This document shows, piece by piece, positions 1 through 6,462 of a stretch of DNA of 6,462 nucleotides. Origin of the DNA: CAVXAE01 sp044225565 (GTDB lineage Bacteria > Pseudomonadota > Gammaproteobacteria > Steroidobacterales > Steroidobacteraceae). The number at the start of each line of letters is the position of its first letter. Positions within the stretch are counted from its first letter, which is position 1. The notes below the pieces were generated by a model. That model was not told the DNA's origin and searched no databases. It was given only the letters and a program-made list of their open reading frames with translations. The stretch lies in NCBI GenBank assembly GCA_044225565.1, contig JBGAIL010000241.1, positions 1 through 6,462 on the forward strand, read 5' to 3'. The position numbers and the translations under genes are program-made.

Positions 1-836
1 GTACGGTTCAGTATGTGAGTCCTCAGGTATGGGCGTGGCGGCAGGGCCGGGTGCGCACCATCGGGCAGGCCGTGGACCTGGTGCTGTGCCTGCTGCCTTT
101 CGAGGCCGAGTTCTACGGGAAGCACGGCGTGAAGGCGGTGTTCGTCGGCCATCCGCTGGCAGACCAGATTCCGCTCGACATCGATCCGCGAGCTGCACGG
201 CGCGAACTCGGATTGCCCGAAGGCACGCCGCTCGTGGCGCTGCTGCCCGGCAGCCGGCTGGGCGAGGTCGAGAGGCTCGGGAGAGATTTCATCGTCGCCG
301 CCGCATGGATGGCGCAGCAGCGGCCCGAACTCGGATTCGTCGCGCCGATGGCGTCGGCGAAGGTGCGTGCAGTGTTCGAGGCGCAGAAGGTCGCCGTCGC
401 GACGGGCACCGGCGAGGGTGGGGTCGCTCCGGAAGCCGCCGCCATACAGGTGATCGATGGCAGGGCGCATACCGTGCTCGCAGCGGCGGACGGCGTGCTC
501 GTCGCCTCCGGCACCGCCACCCTCGAGACGCTTCTCTCCGGGCGGCCAATGGTTGTAGCGTATCGCCTCGGTGCGATGACGGCGTTCCTGCTGCGGCGGC
601 TGGGGCTCGTCAAGGTGCCATATTTCTCCCAACCGAATCTCCTGCTGGGGCGACGACGCGTGCCGGAATTCTTTCAGGAAGCCGTTTCGGGCCCGATCCT
701 GGGCGAGGCCCTGTTGCGCGAGATGGAAGACGCCCAAGGCGTTGCGGCGCTGAAGCGGGAGTTTCGCGGCGTTCACGAGGCTTTGCGTCGCGGCGGCGCG
801 CAGCGCGCCGCGGTGGCAATTCTGGAATGCAGGTGA
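1..836 (+). CDS. lpxB: Lipid-A-disaccharide synthase, 3' part (5' end outside window)
   Basis: LpxB is a GT19-family glycosyltransferase. It joins UDP-2,3-diacylglucosamine to lipid X (2,3-diacylglucosamine 1-phosphate), forming the tetra-acyl disaccharide 1-phosphate of lipid A at the inner face of the cytoplasmic membrane. The open frame begins at base 3 (TVQYVSPQVWAWRQGRV), which matches the family's HYVSPSVWAWRQ block, so roughly the first 115 residues lie upstream. About 277 residues are present. Family blocks follow in order: LPFE, the GHPLAD turn, LLPGSR (240-257), a VIDG segment, ASGTATLE, MVVAYR and PYFSQPNLL. The last ones belong to the C-terminal GT-B nucleotide-sugar domain. Compared with my recollection of the E. 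coli protein, there are about ten extra Gly/Ala-rich residues (around 400-440) before VIDG. The frame is clean throughout. The stop at 834-836 overlaps the likely start of rnhB, as expected for the lpxA-lpxB-rnhB-dnaE gene string. Identification is secure; the internal GTG at 15 is not the true start. Confidence 0.96.
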   Translation, partial: TVQYVSPQVWAWRQGRVRTIGQAVDLVLCLLPFEAEFYGKHGVKAVFVGHPLADQIPLDIDPRAARRELGLPEGTPLVALLPGSRLGEVERLGRDFIVAAAWMAQQRPELGFVAPMASAKVRAVFEAQKVAVATGTGEGGVAPEAAAIQVIDGRAHTVLAAADGVLVASGTATLETLLSGRPMVVAYRLGAMTAFLLRRLGLVKVPYFSQPNLLLGRRRVPEFFQEAVSGPILGEALLREMEDAQGVAALKREFRGVHEALRRGGAQRAAVAILECR

Positions 837-1485
837 CCAAAAGGTGCACGCTCGCGATGATGCGAGGCACTTCTGCTCGCGGAAAGGTGCTGCGGCTGTC
901 TGGCCTGCGTATCGCCGGCGTGGACGAGGCGGGGCGGGGCCCGCTCGCAGGCCCTGTGGTGGCGGCCGCCGTCATCCTCGATCCGAACAGACGCATCCGG
1001 GGGCTGGCCGATTCCAAACAGCTCACGCCGGAAGAGCGCGAGCGGCTTGCGCCGCTGATCCGCGCTAGGGCCCTCGCGTGGGCCGTAGGCTGGGCGGATC
1101 GCGAAGAGATCGATTGCCTCAACATCCTCGGCGCTACTTTTCTCGCGATGCGCCGCGCGTTGCTGCGCCTGCCGGTATGCCCCACGCATCTCGAAGTGGA
1201 CGGCAACCGGCTCCCACGCATCGATGATTCGCAGCTCGGCTGCACAGTGAAGGCGATAATCGGGGGCGACGCCACCCGCTCGGCGATCAGCGCAGCCTCC
1301 ATTCTCGCGAAGACTTTCCGCGACGCGCTGATGGAGCGTCTCGACACGCACTATCCCGGGTCTTCGATCTCGCCGTCCACAAGGGTTATTCGACGCCGGC
1401 GCATCTCGCCGCGCTCGAGCTACGCGCGCCTTCTCCGTTCCATCGTCGTTCGTTCAGCCCGGTCAGGCTGGCACTCGCGCAGTGA
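827..1485 (+). CDS. rnhB: Ribonuclease HII, frameshifted near the C terminus
   Basis: RNase HII cuts the RNA strand of RNA-DNA hybrids and removes single ribonucleotides misincorporated in DNA; it is cytoplasmic and metal dependent. Visible family blocks are AGVDEAGRGPLAGPV with the catalytic Asp-Glu pair (about 913-957), LADSKQL, LNILGATFLAM, LEVDGNRLP with a third acidic residue, and SAASILAKTFRD with the fourth. Up to HYPG (1349-1360) the gene reads in frame 2. The family then expects YGFxxHKGY, but only two bases separate GGG from TTC, and the rest (FDLAVHKGYSTPAHLAALEL, ending RRSFSPVRLALAQ) reads in frame 1 to a TGA at 1483-1485. This fits a loss of four bases. Restored length is 220 residues from ATG 827, or 210 from ATG 857; E. 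coli has 198. ATG 827 overlaps lpxB by ten bases. ATG 857, with AAGGTG about ten bases upstream, or GTG 833 are alternatives. Identity is secure, the start is uncertain, and the frameshift is probably a sequence error. Confidence 0.9.
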
Positions 1486-1819
1486 GTGCCATGTCCGCGA
1501 GCTTCGTCCATCTGAGGCTGCACACCGAGTACTCGCTGGTCGACAGCGTGGTGCGCGTGCCCGATCTCGTCCAGGCCGTGGTTCTCGCGAGGCATGCCGG
1601 CGGTGGCCGTCACGGACCAGAACAACCCTCGCTGGTGAAGTTCTATCGGGAGGCGCTGAAGCAGGGTGTGCAGCCGATCGTCGGCGTCGACCTTCTGGTG
1701 CGCGAAGCGGGCGAGCGCCGCAGCTTCGCGCATCGCTTTGCTGTGCCAGTCGCAGGAGGGTTATCGAAACATCACCCGGCGCGCCGTGCGTATGTCGAAG
1801 GTCATGCTGTGGCGCGCCC
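1361..1819 (+). other. Frameshift cluster across the rnhB-dnaE junction
   Basis: Six breaks of reading frame lie in under 460 bases. They are judged by where RNase HII and DnaE family sequence jumps between frames. The inferred changes are: about 1361, four bases short (HYPG to FDLAVHKGY); 1584-1588, one base extra (LVQAVV to RGMPAVAVTD); 1627-1631, four short (DQNN to LVKFYREALK); 1731, one extra (RRSFA to IALLCQSQEGYRNI); 1780-1784, four short (NITR to RAYVEGHA); 1818-1819, one short (ARP to MIERSWL). The sizes come from expected family spacing and could differ by multiples of three. Most breaks are not at long homopolymers. Sequence on both sides reads cleanly, so a locally low-quality read or assembly join is the simplest explanation. 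A real mutational patch cannot be excluded from one sequence. Confidence 0.85.
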
Positions 1820-4800
1820 ATGATCGAGCGCAGCTGGCTGACCTCCGAGTCCACCTGCGGGCTCATCGCGCTCTCCTGCGCTACCGAAGGCGATGTGGGC
1901 CGTGCGCTCTCGAACGGCCGCGAGCACGAAGCGGAGCGGCTGCTGGATTTCTGGCTGGAATGCTTCGGTGACCGCTACTACGTCGAGCTGCAGCGGCTGG
2001 GCCGCCCGGACGAGGAAGCCTACATCGCGGCTGCCGTCGCTCTCGCCGGAAGGCGCGGTGTGGCAGTGGTCGCCACCAACGATGTGCGCTTCATCAAGCC
2101 CGAGGATTTCGAATCGCACGAGGCGCGCGTCTGCATCCACGAGGGCAGTCTGCTTGCGGACAAAGGGCGCCGTCGCCGCTACACGCAACAACAGTATCTG
2201 CGCACCGCGCAGGAGATGGCCGAGCTGTTCGCGGACGTGCCGGAGGCGCTCGCCAACTCCGTCGAGATCGCCAAGCGCTGCTCGCTCGTCTTGAAACTGG
2301 GTGAGGCGCGGTTGCCGGAATATCCGGTGCCCGGTACGCAGAGCACGGCGGACTTCCTGCGCGAAGAGGCCGCGCAGGGGCTGGAAAGGCGCTTCGCCCA
2401 CGGCATCGTCACCACGACGCCCGAGGTATACCGCCAGCGCCTCGGCATCGAGCTCGACGTCATCTGCCAGATGGGATTCCCGGGCTACTTCCTCATCGTG
2501 GCGGACTTCATCCGCTGGGCGCGCGAGAACGGCGTGCCAGTGGGGCCGGGCCGCGGCTCGGGAGCGGGCTCGCTGGTTGCCTACAGCCTCGGCATCACGG
2601 ACCTCGATCCGCTCGCCTACGACCTGCTGTTCGAGCGCTTCCTCAATCCCGAGCGCGTCTCGATGCCCGACTTCGACGTGGACTTCTGCATGGAAGGCCG
2701 CGACCGCGTCATCGATTACGTGGCGGCCAAGTACGGGCGCGAGCGCGTCTCGCAGATCATCACCTACGGCACCATGGCCGCGAAGGCGGTGGTGCGCGAC
2801 TGCGGGCGCGTGCTCGGCATGAGCTATGGCTACGTGGACCGCATCGCGAAGCTCATTCCCTTCGAGCTCGGCATCACGCTCGACGACGCGCTCGAGAAGG
2901 AGCCGGAGCTCAAGCGGCTCTACCACGTGGAAGAGGAGATCAAGAACCTCATCGATCTCGCCCGCTCTCTCGAGGGGCTCACGCGGAACGCCGGCACGCA
3001 CGCCGGAGGCGTGGTGATCGCACCTTCCGTGCTCACCGACTTCGCGCCGCTCTACTGCGAAGAGGGCGCCACCACCGTCGTCACGCAGTTCGACAAGGAC
3101 GACGTGGAGTCCGCGGGCCTCGTGAAGTTCGACTTCCTCGGTCTGCGCACGCTCACCATCATCGACCGCGCGGTGGCGATGATCAATCGCATCCGCGCGG
3201 AGGGCGGAGAGTCGCCGCTCGCCATGGACGCGATCGCGATGGACGACGAGCCGGCGTTCTCGCTGCTCAAGTCCTGCCGCACCACCGCCGTCTTCCAGCT
3301 CGAGTCCGGCGGCATGAAGGACCTCATCCGCCGGCTGCTGCCCGACACCTTCGAGGACATCGTCGCGCTGGTCGCGCTGTTCCGTCCGGGCCCGCTGCAG
3401 TCCGGCATGGTGGACGACTTCATCAACCGCAAGCACGGGCGCATCGACGGGCCCATCGATTACCTGCACCCGGACCTGAAGCCGGTGCTCGCGCCGACCT
3501 ACGGCGTGATCCTGTACCAGGAGCAGGTGATGCAGATCGCGCAGGTGCTCGCCGGCTACACGCTCGGCGGCGCGGACCTCCTGCGCCGCGCCATGGGCAA
3601 GAAGAAGCCCGAGGAGATGGCGAAGCAGCGCTCCATCTTCGTCGAAGGGTCCGTATCGCGCGGGGTGAGCCGGAACCAGGCGGCGCACATCTTCGACCTC
3701 ATGGAGAAGTTCGCGGGGTATGGCTTCAACAAGTCGCACTCCGCCGCTTACGCGCTGCTCTCGTATCAGACGGCGTACCTCAAGGCGCACTATCCCGCCG
3801 CCTTCATGGCCGCGGTGCTCTCGGCGGACATGGACCACACCGACAAGGTGGTCACGCTCATCCGCGACTGCCGCGAGATCGGCCTGGAGGTCACGCCGCC
3901 CGACGTGAACGCGTCGCGATATGAGTTCGCCGTGGCGGACGATCGCACCATCCGGTACGGTCTCGGCGCCGTGCGCGGCGTGGGGCAGGGGGCCGTCGAG
4001 GCGCTCATCGCGGAGCGCGAGGCGCGCGGGCCTTTCAAGGGCCTGGAGGATCTCTGCCGCCGCCTGGACCTGCAGAAAGTCAACAAGCGCATGCTCGAGG
4101 CGCTGATCCGCTCGGGCAGCTTTGATTCGCTCGGCGTGAATCGCGCGACGCTCATGCATCGGCTGCCGGCGGCCATGCAGCTCGGCGACCAGAACGCGCG
4201 GGCGAGCGAGGCGGGGCAGGTGGATTTCTTCGGCCTCGCCGCGGCTGAGAAACCGGAGGCCGCCAACGCGAGCCGCACGCCGGAGCAGCCGGAGTGGAGC
4301 GAGTCCGTGCGGCTCAAGGGCGAGCGCGAGACGCTGGGGCTGTATCTGACGGGGCATCCCATCGCCCGCTTCGAGACCTGCCTCGCGCGCTTCGTCTCGC
4401 ATCGCATCGGCGACCTCGTGAGCGAGAAGCCGGTGGCGACCACGGGATTCAGCGCGGGCAAGGCGGTGAGCGTCGCCGGACTCATCGACGAGATACGAAA
4501 GCGCGGGCCCCGCACCATCCTCAACCTCGACGACCGCACCGGGCGGCTCGAGGTGACGCTCTTCGACGAGGTGTTCCAGAAGCACCGCGAGCTCATCGCG
4601 AAGGACGCGCTGGTGATGGTGGAGGGCAAGATCCGCTTCGACGAATTCAGCAACAGCTGGCGCCTCGCGGCGCAGCGCATCACCGAGCTCGATCGGCTGC
4701 GCGAGCAGCAGGCCCGGCGGCTCGTGCTCGCGTGGCCGCAATCCTCCCAGTCCGATGCGCTGCTCAACCGCTTGATGGAAGTGCTCGGCCGGTGGCGCGG

Positions 4801-4984
4801 CGGGCCTTGCCCCATCACCATCGAGTACCGGGGCTCGGGCGCCGCGGGGGCGTTCACGCTGGGGCAGGAATGGAACGTGAAGCCCACCCGCGAGCTCATC
4901 GATCAGATGGAAGGCCTGATGGGCCACGACAGCGTGCAGATCGTCTACGGGGCGCCGCCGTCCGTGAGCCAGGCCGCCTACTAG
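1491..4984 (+). CDS. dnaE: DNA polymerase III alpha subunit (DnaE1), N-terminal region frameshifted
   Basis: This is the catalytic subunit of the replicative polymerase, acting with the epsilon exonuclease, theta, the beta clamp and the tau loader. ATG 1491 follows the rnhB stop by five bases and starts MSASFVHLRLHTEYSLVDS, the usual N terminus. The PHP domain runs to roughly residue 270. The C-family palm contains GPGRGSGAGSLVAY, PDFDVDF with two catalytic aspartates (2675-2677, 2681-2683), and the third in GLVKFDFLG (3131-3133). Fingers with YQEQVMQIAQ and GYGFNKSHSAAYA, a helix-hairpin-helix segment near 3955-4015, a QVDFF beta-clamp motif (4217-4231), an OB fold (about 4465-4690) and a C-terminal tau-binding region follow. 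From 1820 to the stop the frame is intact. Before that, the protein is spread over frames 3, 1, 3, 1, 3 and 2, with breaks near 1584, 1627, 1731, 1780 and 1818. Correcting them (net seven bases missing) gives 1166 residues; E. coli has 1160. The PHP ligand positions are degenerate, as in E. coli. Essentiality argues against a true pseudogene. Confidence 0.93.
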
Positions 4985-5013
4985 GTACCGGACACCGCAG
5001 TATTGGCATTGTT

Positions 5014-5034
5014 TGGGGCCGGCGGCCGGCCTTG
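5014..5034 (+). other. GC-rich hairpin between dnaE and accA
   Basis: A perfect six-base-pair stem (5017-5022 pairing with 5026-5031, three-base loop CGG) lies 33 bases after the dnaE stop. It can be extended by three G-U type pairs to 5014-5034. No run of T follows (the next bases are CCCTCC), so it does not look like a standard intrinsic terminator. It could slow transcription, stabilise the dnaE message end, or be chance in GC-rich DNA. No convincing -35/-10 pair was seen in the remainder of the 106-base gap, although a separate accA promoter here would fit the spacing. Confidence 0.3.
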
Positions 5035-5080
5035 CCCTCCGCAGCCCGCCCCCGTAACCTCCCGGCGCAACACCCGAACC

Positions 5081-5085
5081 GGTAG
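5081..5085 (+). promoter_or_regulatory. Weak ribosome binding site of accA
   Basis: GGTAG ends five bases before ATG 5091 and is the only purine-rich stretch in the usual window. It is a poor match to the Shine-Dalgarno consensus. The accA start is therefore decided mainly by homology, since the protein begins at the family's usual N terminus (MAVAFLDFEQPIAELEAKI). Confidence 0.35.
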
Positions 5086-5090
5086 ACCCG

Positions 5091-6056
5091 ATGGCCGTAG
5101 CCTTCCTCGATTTCGAACAGCCGATCGCCGAGCTCGAAGCCAAGATCGAGGAGCTCAGGCACGTCGGCTCCGACGCCGAGGTCAACATCCAGGACGAGAT
5201 CTCGCGCCTGCAGGCGAAGAGCCGCCAGCTCACCACCAGCATCTTCTCGAGCCTCACGCCCTGGCAGATCACGCAGCTCGCGCGGCATCCGCACCGGCCT
5301 TACACGCTCGACTACACCAGCACCATCTGCAGCGAATTCCAGGAGCTGCACGGCGATCGCATGTTCGGCGACGATCTCGCCATCGTCGGCGGGCTCGCGC
5401 GCATCGGCGATCGTGCGGTGATGCTCATCGGCCATCAGAAGGGTCGCGACACCAAAGAGCGCGTGCGGCGCAACTACGGCATGCCGAAGCCCGAGGGCTA
5501 TCGCAAGGCGCTGCGCCTCATGCGGCTCGCCGAGCGGTTCCGCCTGCCGCTCGTCACGCTCATCGACACCTCCGGTGCGTATCCCGGCGTCAGCTCCGAA
5601 GAGCGCGGGCAGAGCGAGGCGATCGCTCGCAACCTCTTCGAGATGTCGGTGCTGAGGATCCCGATCATCAGCGTGGTGATCGGAGAGGGTGGCTCGGGCG
5701 GCGCGCTTGCCATCGGCGTGTGCGACCGGCTGCTGATGCTCCAGTACTCCACATATTCGGTGATCTCCCCGGAAGGCTGTGCCTCCATCCTCTGGAAGAG
5801 CGCGGACAAGAAGGAGGCGGCTGCCGAGGCACTGGGCCTGACGGCCGAGCGGCTCTCGCAGCTCAGCCTCGTCGACGAGGTCATCGAGGAGCCGCTGGGC
5901 GGCGCGCATCGCGACCATGCCCTGATGTCCGAGCGCCTGAAGGCGGCGCTCGAGCGGCATCTCGCGGCGCTCGAGGGCATCGCGCCGGAGGAGCTGCGCG
6001 CGCAGCGTACCGCCAAGATCGCCTCGTTCGGGGTGTTCTCCGAGTCCGCGGAGTGA
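5091..6056 (+). CDS. accA: Acetyl-CoA carboxylase carboxyltransferase subunit alpha
   Basis: AccA pairs with AccD in the carboxyltransferase, which moves the carboxyl group from carboxybiotin on AccB to acetyl-CoA. The product, malonyl-CoA, commits carbon to fatty acid synthesis. The enzyme is cytoplasmic. The product is 321 residues, against 319 in E. coli, with no frame problems. The N-terminal helical part (LDFEQPIAELEAKIEEL) and the LTPWQITQLARHPHRPYTLDY block match the family. The crotonase-like core has AIVGGLARI, GHQKGRDTKERVRRNYGMP, PEGYRKALRLM, EERGQSEAIARNL, the glycine-rich GEGGSGGALAIG loop (residues about 198-209) and YSVISPEGCASILWKSADK. One oddity is DTSGAYPG at residues 159-166, where DTPGAYPG is the common form. 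The stop overlaps the tilS start by four bases, so translation of the two is probably coupled. The gene lies 106 bases after dnaE, its usual neighbour in gammaproteobacteria. Identification is secure. Confidence 0.97.
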   Translation: MAVAFLDFEQPIAELEAKIEELRHVGSDAEVNIQDEISRLQAKSRQLTTSIFSSLTPWQITQLARHPHRPYTLDYTSTICSEFQELHGDRMFGDDLAIVGGLARIGDRAVMLIGHQKGRDTKERVRRNYGMPKPEGYRKALRLMRLAERFRLPLVTLIDTSGAYPGVSSEERGQSEAIARNLFEMSVLRIPIISVVIGEGGSGGALAIGVCDRLLMLQYSTYSVISPEGCASILWKSADKKEAAAEALGLTAERLSQLSLVDEVIEEPLGGAHRDHALMSERLKAALERHLAALEGIAPEELRAQRTAKIASFGVFSESAE

Positions 6057-6462
6057 ACAAGGGCGCCCAGGCATTCAGTTCCGGCTGGCTCGTGCGCAGA
6101 CTGAAGGACCTGCTGCCGGACTTTCCTCCCACCGGGCTGTGCGTTGCGCTGAGTGGCGGCGTCGATTCCACCGCGCTGCTCGCCGCGCTGGCTGAGCGCA
6201 AGCCGCTGCGACCGCGCATCCGCGCCATTCACGTGAACCACCGCCTGCATCCCAACGCGAAGCGGTGGGTCGCGCAGTGCCGTGACCTCACGCACCGGCT
6301 CGATGTGTCGCTCACCGTGCTCACCGCCAAAGTGAGCCGCGCTCGCGGCACTTCCGTGGAAGCGGAGGCTCGCAAGGCCCGCTATGAGGCATTGGCCTGC
6401 GAGCTGGGGGAGGATGAGGTTCTGCTCACCGCGCACCACGAGGATGACCAGCTAGAGACCGT
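6053..6462 (+). CDS. tilS: tRNA(Ile)-lysidine synthetase, 5' part (3' end outside window)
   Basis: TilS uses ATP and lysine to convert the wobble cytidine (position 34) of the CAU-anticodon tRNA-Ile to lysidine. This changes both charging and decoding from Met/AUG to Ile/AUA, and the gene is usually essential. The frame opens at GTG 6053, whose last two bases form part of the accA TGA stop, and stays open for 136 codons to the window end. The N-terminal PP-loop ATPase domain is clear: SGGVDST (6152-6172), IHVNHRLHPNA, then SVEAEARKARYEAL, and LLTAHHEDDQLET (ending near 6460), which matches the LLTAQHLDDQCET region of E. coli TilS. About 33 residues precede the PP-loop, slightly more than in E. 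coli. The GTG start is favoured by coupling to accA; there is no strong Shine-Dalgarno. Position after accA is typical of gammaproteobacteria. The C-terminal substrate-binding domains lie downstream and cannot be checked. Confidence 0.93.
   Translation, partial: MNKGAQAFSSGWLVRRLKDLLPDFPPTGLCVALSGGVDSTALLAALAERKPLRPRIRAIHVNHRLHPNAKRWVAQCRDLTHRLDVSLTVLTAKVSRARGTSVEAEARKARYEALACELGEDEVLLTAHHEDDQLET

Noticed and set aside
1482..1823. Separate 113-codon gene ending at 1823
   Set aside because: It is the N-terminal part of DnaE, cut short by the frame breaks, not an independent protein.
1666..1971. Separate small gene of 101 codons in frame 1
   Set aside because: Its middle (IALLCQSQEGYRNITR) is a DnaE fragment exposed by frame breaks; the rest is off-frame sequence.
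5014..5034. Intrinsic terminator after dnaE
   Set aside because: The stem is short and there is no T-run after it, so it is listed only as a hairpin.
1802..5272. Very long open frame on the minus strand (1156 codons) opposite dnaE and the start of accA
   Set aside because: It is the mirror of dnaE's G/C-ending codons, which keep antisense stops rare. Its translation is rich in Arg, Ala, Glu, Leu, His and Val with no family motif, and it lies opposite an unmistakable polymerase gene.
4896..6074. Minus-strand open frame of 392 codons opposite accA
   Set aside because: It is antisense to a complete, well-conserved AccA, has no recognisable domain and crosses the gene's boundaries, as expected of a compositional shadow.
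5498..6439. Minus-strand open frame of 313 codons opposite accA and tilS
   Set aside because: It overlaps two recognisable plus-strand genes, and its translation is Ser/Arg/Ala-rich without motifs.

Overview
The window is a compact stretch of bacterial housekeeping genes, all on the + strand, in the order lpxB (3' part) - rnhB - dnaE - accA - tilS (5' part). This order, with rnhB and dnaE between lpxB and accA and tilS directly after accA, is the classic arrangement of gammaproteobacteria (for example the lpxD-fabZ-lpxA-lpxB-rnhB-dnaE-accA region of E. coli). The DNA is strongly GC-rich with G/C-ending codons, which suggests a high-GC gammaproteobacterium outside the enteric group. Genus cannot be read from the sequence. 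No mobile element, CRISPR array, RNA gene or accessory system was seen.

Layout: bases 1-836 hold the C-terminal ~277 residues of lipid A disaccharide synthase. RNase HII follows with a small overlap and runs to 1485. DNA polymerase III alpha starts at 1491 and ends at 4984. A 106-base gap, the only real intergenic space, contains a short GC hairpin. AccA occupies 5091-6056. TilS begins at 6053 on a GTG that overlaps the accA stop and runs off the window. Tight spacing (overlap, 5 bases, 106 bases, 4-base overlap) suggests one transcription unit, perhaps with extra initiation before accA. The genes link envelope lipid A synthesis, RNA removal from DNA, chromosome replication, the first step of fatty acid synthesis and tRNA-Ile decoding. 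They are all growth-linked, but they do not form one pathway.

The one striking irregularity is local damage to reading frames between about 1361 and 1819. RNase HII loses frame near its C terminus, and the first ~110 codons of DnaE are spread over three frames with five further shifts. All the expected protein sequence is still recognisable when the frame is switched at the right points, and the flanking ~0.8 kb and ~4.6 kb are clean. Restoring the missing bases predicts a DnaE of 1166 residues, close to the 1160 of E. coli. Because dnaE is essential, a patch of poor sequence or assembly is the most likely cause. Read literally, the patch creates an apparent in-frame RNase HII-DnaE fusion that should not be taken as a real protein. 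I found no evidence for a previously undescribed system here.
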